Positions 34,733 through 42,166 of a stretch of DNA of 64,000 nucleotides are shown in pieces; position 1 is the stretch's first letter, and the number at the start of each line of letters is the position of its first letter. The notes beneath the pieces are model-generated. The model was not told the origin of the DNA and did no database searches. It was given only the letters and a program-made list of their open reading frames with translations. This stretch comes from Paractinoplanes maris (GTDB taxonomy: Bacteria; Actinomycetota; Actinomycetes; Mycobacteriales; Micromonosporaceae). The position numbers were made by a program, and so were the translations under genes. The stretch covers positions 62,001 to 126,000 of the forward strand of contig NZ_JALPVL010000012.1 in NCBI RefSeq assembly GCF_023544465.1, given 5' to 3'.

Positions 34733-36334
34733 TCATGAGACGGGCATGCGCTCGATCCGGGCCTTCACCCGGCAATAGTTCGAGAGCAGCGTGACCAGGG
34801 CCGGGCCGTCGATCAGTTCCAGCGGGCGGCCGGCCACCGCGTCGTACGCCTCGGCCTCGATGCCGCCCAGCGAGACCAGGATGCCCTTGGTCGCCCCGGC
34901 CGCCGCCATCGCCCCGGCCAGCGCGTGCACCGCGGCTGATCCGGCCGCCCCGCCCCGCATCGCGAAGACGACCACTGGGCCGCCGAAGACCGGCCGGGGG
35001 TCGGTGGCCTGCCACCGGGTGCCCAGGCCGGTGCGGGCCGGCGAGCCCATCTCCAGCCCCATCACGCCGAACAGGTCGGCCAGCTGCTGCTCCCAGGCCG
35101 CGTCGGTCAGCGCGACCAGGTTGGGGCGCTCGTCGATCTCGGCCAGGACGTTGAACTCCTCGGTGAAGTCGCGGTCGGCGTCCCGCTCGAAATCGATCTT
35201 GGCGGGGACGGCGGCGAGCTCGTCGGGGGCCGTCGACAGCGCGCCTTCCAGGTGCTTCACGCAGGCCACGGGGTCGACCCGGCGCAGCTTGATCGCGGCG
35301 AACGTCTCCCGGGCGGTCTGGATCGACACCAGCGTGGGCCGGACGAACCGGCCGGTGCGCCGGTCGATGGTGTCGACGATGCCGTTGAACGACACCTGCC
35401 GGACCAGGCCGCCGCGGTCGGCCTCGATCACCTCGTGGATCGTGCGCAGCGTCACCCGGGCGATCACCTCGACGTAGCGGCGGCGGATCTCGGTCTCGTC
35501 GCGCGGGATCGCGGTCACGTCGTCGCGGAACCGGTCGTAGCGATACTCCTTGACGTGCGGGATCACCTCGATCGGGGGCAGGTGGTACTCGATCAGCAGG
35601 TGGCGCTGCTTGGGCAGGTAGGCCAGCCGGAAGTGCTGCGGGAAGTCGTCGGGGTAGACGGAGTTGCCGAGCACCATCGCGAAGTACTCGACCACCGAGG
35701 CCGGGTCGGCGTCGGCCACCGCGGCGGCGAAACGGTCCACCTCGGCGTTGTAGGCCGCGATCCTCGCCTCGTATTTGCGCAGGCTCTCGTCGTACGCCCG
35801 CTGCCGGACCACCAGCTGGCGCTTGCGCCGCTGCTCGGCCTCGACCCACCGGGCCCGCGCGTCGTCGTACGCGCGCTGCGCCTCGGCGGTCAACTGCTGG
35901 CGCAGGCGATCGCCACCGAGGATCTTGCCGACACCGCGCGGCTGCGGCGGCACGTAGCTCTCCCACCGCGGCTCCGGATGCGGCCGGGCCAGCGGCCCGG
36001 GGTCGAACGGCGGCACCTCCATCGGCTTCTTGAACAGCTGGAGGTCGATGTGGTCGTCGACGTCGAGCGTGGAGAGCAGAAGCGCGTCGAGGTCACTCAG
36101 CCGTGACCGGATCTCGGCGTTGGCGGCGGCGGTGTCGGCGGTCTTCGCCTCCACGTAGAGCCGCTGGTGCTCCCGTTTGCGGTCGGCGTCGCCCGCGGCC
36201 TGCTGGGCGGCGGCTATCGCGTGGTCCGCGTTGCGCCGGATCAGATCGCGCTGATGAGCGGCCGCGGTGTTGGCGCGCTGGCCGGCGAACGCCTGTGTGG
36301 CGTGCACCCGCTGCATGTCCCGAATGATGCCCAT
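34733..36334 (-). CDS. Coiled-coil protein with degenerate Mrr-type restriction domain
   Basis: 533 residues. Residues 1-250 are rich in Ala/Arg/Gln heptads, probably coiled coil. A conserved middle follows (FRLAYLPKQRHLLIEYHLP, YRYDRFRDDVTAI). The last about 110 follow the Mrr_cat fold (DAAWEQQLADLFGVMGLEM, ATKGILVSLGGIEAEAYDAVAGRPLELIDGPALV). At the catalytic strand, where Mrr enzymes have a QxK motif, this protein reads VVVFAMRG and the preceding acidic residue region is DPRPVFGG. It therefore probably binds DNA or partners without cutting. The ATG has GAGG at 7 nt. Possibly co-transcribed with the hydrolase. Confidence 0.8.
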   Translation of the reverse strand: MGIIRDMQRVHATQAFAGQRANTAAAHQRDLIRRNADHAIAAAQQAAGDADRKREHQRLYVEAKTADTAAANAEIRSRLSDLDALLLSTLDVDDHIDLQLFKKPMEVPPFDPGPLARPHPEPRWESYVPPQPRGVGKILGGDRLRQQLTAEAQRAYDDARARWVEAEQRRKRQLVVRQRAYDESLRKYEARIAAYNAEVDRFAAAVADADPASVVEYFAMVLGNSVYPDDFPQHFRLAYLPKQRHLLIEYHLPPIEVIPHVKEYRYDRFRDDVTAIPRDETEIRRRYVEVIARVTLRTIHEVIEADRGGLVRQVSFNGIVDTIDRRTGRFVRPTLVSIQTARETFAAIKLRRVDPVACVKHLEGALSTAPDELAAVPAKIDFERDADRDFTEEFNVLAEIDERPNLVALTDAAWEQQLADLFGVMGLEMGSPARTGLGTRWQATDPRPVFGGPVVVFAMRGGAAGSAAVHALAGAMAAAGATKGILVSLGGIEAEAYDAVAGRPLELIDGPALVTLLSNYCRVKARIERMPVS

Positions 36335-36710
36335 GCCTCGTCCTCGTTAGGCGGTGGTCCAATCGCCACCATATCCACCCGATTTGGATCTCATCACGCG
36401 GCGCGTTCCTGAGGCTGCTCTGCGTGCATGACTCGGGCGCCGGGCGGGTAGCAATCGCACATGGTTCTGCGATCGGCACTGGTAGTGACTGTCCGTCATG
36501 GAACACCGGCCCATTCGCTGCGGGGACTACACAGTGCAGCGGTCAACCGATCAGGTAATTCCCTACTCCGATCGGGCTAGAAGGTGCAGCTCGGGGATTT
36601 GTTGGCATCCTCGGCAAAACATTCGGGCGGTCGTGCACTGTTATCTCGGCCCGGTGACCGGTCGTAATAGTTCAGAGCGTGGGGACACTCTGGGGGGAGG
36701 TGGCGGGCGC
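36335..36710. other. Divergent intergenic region, no gene seen
   Basis: 376 bp between the Mrr-like gene and the PAS-GGDEF-EAL gene. It is less GC-rich than the genes and should hold both promoters, but no -35/-10 pair is convincing. The EAL gene frame stays open here for 71 codons, with composition unlike coding DNA. GGAGG at 36696-36700 serves the ATG at 36711. Confidence 0.55.
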
Positions 36711-38399
36711 ATGGCTGCACCCGAACAGTGGCAACGCGTGCCGCTGCCGCGTCAACCTCTCGACGAACGGTCGGCCTGGTTCTCCTACACCGCCACCGGC
36801 GACCGGATCATCTGGTCGGCCGCGCTGCGCGCGATGCTGGGCGACCCACCGGCCCAGGACGAGGTGAGCCGCAAGGTTCTCATCCGGTACGTGCACCGCG
36901 AGGACCACGCCGAGGCGCTCGCGGCCATCACCAGGGCCTGGACCACCGGCGCCGCGGTCCGCATGACGATCCGCCTGATCCGGGTCGACGGCGGCTGGTT
37001 CGACGTGGACTGCCAGGTCGACCCGGTGAAAAGCCCCGACGGCACGGTGCGGGGGATACGTGGCACAGTGACGGATGTCTCGGTCCGCGAACGAGCCCGC
37101 CGGGAGAGCGACCGGCTGACCCGGCGGGGCGAGACCGTGCAGGCCTCCCTGGTCGAGCGTGACCCCGCGACCGGCCTGCTCACCCGGGCCCGGTTCGCCG
37201 ACGAGGTCGACCGCGCGCAGCGCCGGGGTGGCGGCGCGGTGCTGGTGCTTAGGGTGCAGCCCGAGCAGTCCGGGGTGGATGGCGAGGGCGTGCGCCCCGA
37301 GCGCAACGCCGACCTGCTGCACCGGGCCGCGCGGGTGCTCGAGGGTGTGATGCAGCAGGGTGCGCTGCTCGGCCGGGTCGGGCCCAACGAGCTCGGCGTC
37401 CTGCTGCCCGGCACCAGCTGGCCGATGGCCCGGCGCGAGGCCGAGCTGCTGGTCGAGGCGTTGCGGTCACAGACCTTCGTGCTGCCCGACACGTGGCTGC
37501 GGGCGCAGGCCTGGGGCGGGCTCGTCCGGTTCACCCCGGACGGCGATGCCGGCAGCCACGAGCTGCTGATCGACGCCGAGCACGCCTGGCGGCAGTCGCG
37601 CGAGGGCGGCACGCCGCTCACGCCGATCCCGCACCCCGTGCCGGCCCGCGACCGGCAGGGCTCCTACCGCAGCCGGGTGGCCGACGCGCTCGACACCGAC
37701 CGCTTCACCCTCTATGCCCAGCCGATCCTCGAGCTCCAGTCCAACGAGATCACCCGGCACGAACTGCTGCTGCGGGTGCTCGACGAGGCCGACGGCCCGC
37801 AGTCGCCGATCCAGGTGCTCGACACCGCCGAGCGGCTCGACGCGGTCTTCGACATCGACCTGTGGGTGGTCGAGCGGGCCATGCAGCTGGCCGCCGATCA
37901 GCCAGGCACCTGTCTGCAGATCAACCTGTCCGGCCGCTCGGTGGGCGACCCGCGGCTCACCGACGAGGTCACCCGGCTCATCGCGCAGTACGAGGTGAAG
38001 CCCGAGCAGCTGACCTTCGAGATCACCGAGACCGCGCTGATCGGCAACCTGAGCGAGGCGCGACGGTTCGCCGACCGGGTCCGCGAGCTCGGCTGCGAGC
38101 TCGCGCTGGACGACTTCGGCTCCGGCTACGCGTCGTTCCGCTACCTGCGGATCTTCCCGATCGACCTGGTCAAGATCGATGGCGAGTACGTGGTCGACCT
38201 GGTCGACAACCCGCAGGACCAGGTGCTGGTGCGGGCGCTGGTGCAGGTGTGCCAGGCGTACGGGATCCACACCGTGGCCGAGTTCGTGCAGGACGAGCCG
38301 ACCCTGCGGCTGCTGCGGGAGCTGGGCGTCGACTACGTCCAGGGCTACCTGATCGGCCGGCCCGCCCCGGTCGTCGAAGGCCGGTTGCCGACGTCCTGA
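36711..38399 (+). CDS. PAS - degenerate GGDEF - EAL protein (likely c-di-GMP phosphodiesterase or receptor)
   Basis: 562 residues, cytoplasmic. A PAS fold occupies about 20-125 (IIWSAALRAMLGD, IRLIRVDGGWFDVDCQVDPV). The GGDEF domain has lost its signature: RVGPNELGVLLPG stands in its place, so cyclase activity is unlikely. The EAL domain keeps HELLLRV (Glu present, EAL changed to ELL), NLSGRS, ITETAL, LDDFGSGYASF, KIDGEYV, AEFVQD and VQGYLIGRP. Phosphodiesterase activity is possible. The ATG has GGAGG at 10 nt. It is the second c-di-GMP protein in this window after the GGDEF-EAL protein near 12 kb. Confidence 0.9.
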   Translation: MAAPEQWQRVPLPRQPLDERSAWFSYTATGDRIIWSAALRAMLGDPPAQDEVSRKVLIRYVHREDHAEALAAITRAWTTGAAVRMTIRLIRVDGGWFDVDCQVDPVKSPDGTVRGIRGTVTDVSVRERARRESDRLTRRGETVQASLVERDPATGLLTRARFADEVDRAQRRGGGAVLVLRVQPEQSGVDGEGVRPERNADLLHRAARVLEGVMQQGALLGRVGPNELGVLLPGTSWPMARREAELLVEALRSQTFVLPDTWLRAQAWGGLVRFTPDGDAGSHELLIDAEHAWRQSREGGTPLTPIPHPVPARDRQGSYRSRVADALDTDRFTLYAQPILELQSNEITRHELLLRVLDEADGPQSPIQVLDTAERLDAVFDIDLWVVERAMQLAADQPGTCLQINLSGRSVGDPRLTDEVTRLIAQYEVKPEQLTFEITETALIGNLSEARRFADRVRELGCELALDDFGSGYASFRYLRIFPIDLVKIDGEYVVDLVDNPQDQVLVRALVQVCQAYGIHTVAEFVQDEPTLRLLRELGVDYVQGYLIGRPAPVVEGRLPTS

Positions 38400-38417
38400 G
38401 CGGGGTATACGAGGCTC

Positions 38418-38807
38418 ATGGAGCACTTCACGATTGCCACTGTCGCCGAGCAGAGCCCGGATTTCCGCCGCGTGCTCTGGACCGGGAAGCACACCCAGCT
38501 CGTGATCATGACGATTCCGCCGGACGGCGAGATCGGCGAGGAGGTCCACGAGGTGGACCAGATCCTCACCTTCGTCAGCGGCACGGCCAAGGCCATCGTG
38601 TCCGGCCAGGAGCGCAACGTCGCCCAGGGTGACCTCGTGATCGTCCCGGCCGGGCGCAAGCACAACTTCCTCAACACCGGGCCCAACCCGCTGGTCCTCT
38701 ACACCGTCTACGGCCCGCCGGAGCACGCCGACGGCGCGGTGCACAAGACGAAGGAAGAGGCCGACCGGCTCGAGGAAGAGGGCAAGGACGAGCCGCCCTC
38801 GAAGTAG
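38418..38807 (+). CDS. Cupin domain protein
   Basis: 129 residues. One beta-barrel cupin: motif 1 region EIGEEVHEVDQILTFVSGTAKAIVSG and motif 2 GDLVIVPAGRKHNFLNTGPNPLVLYTVYGPPEH. His and Glu are at the metal positions, and it ends in a charged tail. Similar proteins are annotated as mannose-6-phosphate isomerase-like cupins, but no substrate can be assigned. It starts 19 nt after the PAS-EAL gene with GAGG close to the ATG, and is followed by a strong terminator, so the two genes may form one unit. Confidence 0.88.
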   Translation: MEHFTIATVAEQSPDFRRVLWTGKHTQLVIMTIPPDGEIGEEVHEVDQILTFVSGTAKAIVSGQERNVAQGDLVIVPAGRKHNFLNTGPNPLVLYTVYGPPEHADGAVHKTKEEADRLEEEGKDEPPSK

Positions 38808-38818
38808 CTGAGCAGGAA

Positions 38819-38881
38819 GCACGACGCCGGCGCCGGACGTGGCCCCCCAGCCGAACCGGTGCCGGCGTCGTGCCGCTTTTG
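38819..38881 (+). terminator. Rho-independent terminator after the cupin gene
   Basis: A 16-bp stem (GCACGACGCCGGCGCC against GGTGCCGGCGTCGTGC, one G-T pair) with a 23-nt loop is followed by CGCTTTTG. It is the clearest intrinsic terminator in the window and ends the PAS-EAL/cupin unit. Confidence 0.85.
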
Positions 38882-38974
38882 ATGACCCCGGTGGTAGCTC
38901 CAGCGCAGCGTACTCGGGACAACGTCGGCCGTCGATCGACCCGGCCCCCGTCCGGGCCAACCTGGACCCGGATC

Positions 38975-39003
38975 GTGACCTGAGTGCCGCCCGCTACTAA
39001 CCT
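38975..39003 (+). promoter_or_regulatory. Leaderless promoter of the MarR gene
   Basis: GTGACC, a 17-bp spacer and TAACCT are followed after exactly 6 nt by the ATG. No ribosome site exists in front of this ATG. The geometry fits transcription starting at the A of the start codon. Confidence 0.65.
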
Positions 39004-39009
39004 TCCTGC

Positions 39010-39501
39010 ATGACAGAGCCTCCTGGCGTGGACGAGCCGCGCTGGTTGACCGACGACCAGCAGCAGGCGTGGCGCCGCTTCGTCGAAGTGCTGATCAAGG
39101 TGCCCGCGGCGCTCGAGGCGCAACTCCAGCGCGACGCGGGCCTGACCCACATGGGCTACATCGTGCTCGTGAGCCTGAGCGAACAGCCCGACCGGCGGCT
39201 CGCCATGAGCAAGCTCGCCAAAGCGGTCAGTGCCTCGCTGTCGCGCCTCTCGCATGTCATCGCCCGCCTTGAGGGCCAGGGCTGGGTGCGCCGCGAACGC
39301 GACCCGCAGGACGGCCGGGTGCAGATCGCCGTGCTCACCGAGGAGGGCTTCGGCAAGATCAGGGATTCGGCGCCGGGCCACGTCGAGGCGGTGCAGCAAC
39401 TCGTCTTCGACCGGCTCACCCCGGCCCAGGCCCGCCAGCTCGCCAAGCTGGCCGAAACTCTGCTCGACCAGCCGTTCGAGGTGCGACTCCCTCTAGGCTG
39501 A
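39010..39501 (+). CDS. MarR-family transcriptional regulator
   Basis: 163 residues. Helices before the wing: LEAQLQRDAGLTHMGYIVLVSLSEQPDRRLAMSKLAKAVSASLSRLSHVIARLEGQGWVRRERDPQDGRVQIAVLTEEGF, the complete MarR winged helix. It ends in a dimerisation helix. No conserved redox cysteine is present, so it is not an OhrR-type sensor. It lies 4 nt upstream of the mycothiol-dependent dehydrogenase and is probably transcribed with it, suggesting autoregulation of an aldehyde-response unit (inference). Confidence 0.93.
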   Translation: MTEPPGVDEPRWLTDDQQQAWRRFVEVLIKVPAALEAQLQRDAGLTHMGYIVLVSLSEQPDRRLAMSKLAKAVSASLSRLSHVIARLEGQGWVRRERDPQDGRVQIAVLTEEGFGKIRDSAPGHVEAVQQLVFDRLTPAQARQLAKLAETLLDQPFEVRLPLG

Positions 39502-39505
39502 GCTG

Positions 39506-40591
39506 ATGAGTCAGCGAGTGCAGGGCGTCATCGCCCGCAGCAAGGGTGCCCCGGTCGAGCTCACCACCATCGTGGTTCCCGACCCGGGGCCCGGTGAGGC
39601 CGTGGTCGCGATCCAGGCGTGCGGGGTGTGCCACACCGACCTGCACTATCGCGAGGGCGGCATCAACGACGACTTCCCGTTCCTGCTCGGCCACGAGGCC
39701 GCGGGCGTGGTCGAGTCGGTCGGCCCGGGCGTCACCGACGTCGAGCCGGGCGACTTCGTCGTGCTCAACTGGCGGGCCGTCTGCGGCGTCTGCCGGGCCT
39801 GCAAGAAGGGCAAGCCGTGGTATTGCTTCGCCACGCACAACGCGACACAGAAGATGACGCTCGAGGACGGCACCGAGCTGTCCCCGGCGCTGGGCATCGG
39901 CGCCTTCGTGGAAAAGACGCTCGTACACGCCGGACAGTGCACAAAGGTCGACCCACGGGCCCGCGCGGCCGCCGTGGGCCTGCTCGGCTGCGGGGTGATG
40001 GCGGGCATCGGCGCCGCGATCAACACCGGCGGCGTGACCCGGGGTGACTCGGTCGCGGTGATCGGCTGCGGCGGGGTCGGCGACGGCGCGGTGGCCGGGG
40101 CGGCGCTGGCCGGGGCGACCACCATCATCGCGATCGACACCGACGACGAGAAGCTGGCGTGGGCCCGTAAATTCGGGGCGACCCATACGGTGAACGCCCG
40201 CGGCACCGACGTGGTCGAGGCGGTCAAGGAGCTCACCGGCGGCTTCGGCGCCGACGTCGTGGTCGAGGCGGTGGGCCGGCCCGAGACGTACGAGCAGGCC
40301 TTCTATGCCCGCGACCTGGCCGGCACGGTCGTGCTGGTCGGCGTGCCGACCCCGGACATGAAGATCGAGCTGCCGCTGCTGGAGATCTTCGGGCGCGGCG
40401 GCGCGCTCAAGTCGAGCTGGTACGGCGACTGCCTGCCGACCCGCGACTTCCCGATGCTCACCGACCTCTACCTGCAGGGCCGCCTCGACCTGGACGCCTT
40501 CGTGACCGAGGAGATCGCCCTGGGCGGGGTCGAGGAGGCCTTCGGCAAGATGCAGACCGGCGGCGTGCTCCGGTCGGTCGTCGTCTTCTAG
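39506..40591 (+). CDS. mscR: S-(hydroxymethyl)mycothiol dehydrogenase
   Basis: 361 residues, medium-chain zinc alcohol dehydrogenase. Catalytic zinc ligands are in CGVCHTDLHYREG and GHEAAGVVESVG. The structural-zinc cysteines are in CGVCRACKKGKPWYC and the NAD fold is VIGCGGVGDGAVAGA. The sequence pattern (THNATQKMTLEDGTELSPALGIGAFVEKTLVH) is that of mycothiol-dependent formaldehyde dehydrogenase. This enzyme oxidises the formaldehyde-mycothiol adduct and also acts on nitrosomycothiol. Mycothiol is restricted to actinobacteria, which supports the host assignment. Its stop overlaps the convergent glycosidase stop in CTAG. Confidence 0.92.
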   Translation: MSQRVQGVIARSKGAPVELTTIVVPDPGPGEAVVAIQACGVCHTDLHYREGGINDDFPFLLGHEAAGVVESVGPGVTDVEPGDFVVLNWRAVCGVCRACKKGKPWYCFATHNATQKMTLEDGTELSPALGIGAFVEKTLVHAGQCTKVDPRARAAAVGLLGCGVMAGIGAAINTGGVTRGDSVAVIGCGGVGDGAVAGAALAGATTIIAIDTDDEKLAWARKFGATHTVNARGTDVVEAVKELTGGFGADVVVEAVGRPETYEQAFYARDLAGTVVLVGVPTPDMKIELPLLEIFGRGGALKSSWYGDCLPTRDFPMLTDLYLQGRLDLDAFVTEEIALGGVEEAFGKMQTGGVLRSVVVF

Positions 40592-42018
40592 GCCGCTTTC
40601 GCATAGGCGGGCACGGAGCGGTCGGCCAGCAGGTCGAGGGCCAGGGCGGCGGTCCAGCTGAAGGTGGGCGCGCCCAGGCCCTCGCCGGTCGCCGGGTGGA
40701 AATACTCGAAGTGGCCGTTGCGGTGCACCAGGCGCACCATCGCCGCGCGCAGCTCCTCGGCCTCGTCGCGCCGGCCGTGCATGAGCAGGCCGCGGCGCAG
40801 CAGCCAGTTCATGTTGATCCAGACCGGGCCGCGCCAGTAGCGCATGGTGTCGAAATCGGTCGCCGTGCGGTCGTAGCTGGGCGCGGGGAACCCGAACCGC
40901 TCCGACCGCACCTCGGCCAGGATGCCCTCGACCTGTTCGGCGGGCAGGTCGGGCAGCAGCAGCGGCATGAACCCGCTGACACAGCGGGCCGGGCTGAGCT
41001 TGCCGGTGCGGACGTCGCGCGCGTGGAAGGTACGGGTGCGGGGATTCCACAGGTGGGCGACTATCGCGGTGGTGATGCGGTGGGCCCGCTCGCGGTGGGC
41101 GGCCGCTTCCGCCGTACGCCCGAGAACGCCCGCGATCTGGGCCAGGGCGAGCTCGGCGGCGCCCCGGATCGCGTTGAACGACGGGCATTCCACGGCCAGG
41201 TCGTGGCGGCTCAGCAACCCGGTGTCCGAATAGCCCTCGGCCCGATAGCTGAGGACCAGACCGACGTACCGGGCGTAGTCGCGATCGGTCGGGCGGTGCG
41301 CCGCGTCGGCCACGTCGAGGTCGCGCCGGCGAAAGGTGGTGAGCAACGACAGGTCGGCGGGCACATTCGCCATCGCCTCGTCCCAGGCCGGGCTGTTGTC
41401 CAGGCCCGACTCCCAGGGATGCACGATGCTCGCCAGCCCGCCACCGCCCAGGTCCCGGCGGGCGATGAGGTATTCCTGCTGGGCCACCAGACGCGGATAG
41501 AGCCAGGCCAGCTCGGCCTGCGCCTGCTGCACACAGGCCGCACCGTGGGCCGCCGCGCGGCGATAGACCTTCCAGGCCGCGACCGCGTGCAGGGGCGGCT
41601 GGACGATGCCGGTGCTCCCGTTGACCGGCCTTTTCCCGTACGCGGGAACGCCCCAGAAGGCCGGGCCGGGGAAATAGCCGGACTCGGCGGTCGCGGGGTC
41701 GAAGACGATGTGCGGCACCCGGCCGTCGGGCCACTGGGCCTCGAACAGGCTGCGCAGGTCACGCCAGGCGCGAGCCGGGTTGACGTACGCCAGCCCGATG
41801 GCGGTGAACGCGGTGTCCCAGCTCCATTGGTGGGGATAGAGGCGGCGGGACGGGACCATGTGGTCGCCCGACCAGTTCGTCTCGAGGACGTCGGCGGCGG
41901 AGTTCCAGAGTTCGGCAGACATCTCGATCACCGATGCGGAGGGCTGGGGAGTTGCGGGGTGCATCTGATCAAAGGACCTTTCCGCTGCGGGCGCCGGTGA
42001 AACCTCGGCGACGGACAC
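40588..42018 (-). CDS. MGH1-like glycoside hydrolase (GH63-type, glucosylglycerate hydrolase-like)
   Basis: 476 residues with the (alpha/alpha)6 barrel pattern: LYPHQWSWDTAF, HIVFDP, PWESGLDNSPAWDEA (containing the general acid Asp of the family), RYWRGPVWINMNWLL, and GLGAPTFSWTAALALDLL. Related mycobacterial enzymes hydrolyse glucosylglycerate, mannosylglycerate or similar compatible solutes. The exact substrate here is inferred only from that likeness. It has no signal peptide. The GTG start is supported weakly (AGG at 4 nt); ATG codons 54 and 96 nt further in are alternatives. Confidence 0.85.
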   Translation of the reverse strand: MSVAEVSPAPAAERSFDQMHPATPQPSASVIEMSAELWNSAADVLETNWSGDHMVPSRRLYPHQWSWDTAFTAIGLAYVNPARAWRDLRSLFEAQWPDGRVPHIVFDPATAESGYFPGPAFWGVPAYGKRPVNGSTGIVQPPLHAVAAWKVYRRAAAHGAACVQQAQAELAWLYPRLVAQQEYLIARRDLGGGGLASIVHPWESGLDNSPAWDEAMANVPADLSLLTTFRRRDLDVADAAHRPTDRDYARYVGLVLSYRAEGYSDTGLLSRHDLAVECPSFNAIRGAAELALAQIAGVLGRTAEAAAHRERAHRITTAIVAHLWNPRTRTFHARDVRTGKLSPARCVSGFMPLLLPDLPAEQVEGILAEVRSERFGFPAPSYDRTATDFDTMRYWRGPVWINMNWLLRRGLLMHGRRDEAEELRAAMVRLVHRNGHFEYFHPATGEGLGAPTFSWTAALALDLLADRSVPAYAKAA

Positions 42019-42078
42019 CGGACCTGCATGCTTCAGGGATCTGCCGGCTCGCGGACGGACCGCGGGTGCGCCGATCCG

Positions 42079-42098
42079 TCGGATAACGATCGGATAAC
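42079..42098. promoter_or_regulatory. Two direct repeats, 11 bp apart, in a divergent promoter region
   Basis: TCGGATAAC occurs twice at one-helical-turn spacing, between the divergent glycoside hydrolase and surface-protein genes. ATCCGTCGGAT just overlaps as a small palindrome. It looks like a regulator site; which gene it serves is not clear. Confidence 0.45.
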
Positions 42099-42166
42099 CG
42101 GGTCACGCGGGCGCGGCGGCAGTCCTAGGCTGCGCGGGTCTGATCGGGTCATCCGGAGGAGCCACG

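Noticed and set aside
36498..36710. 71-codon N-terminal extension of the PAS-EAL protein
   Set aside because: Composition is Cys/Arg-rich and unlike a domain, while GGAGG lies 10 nt before the ATG at 36711.
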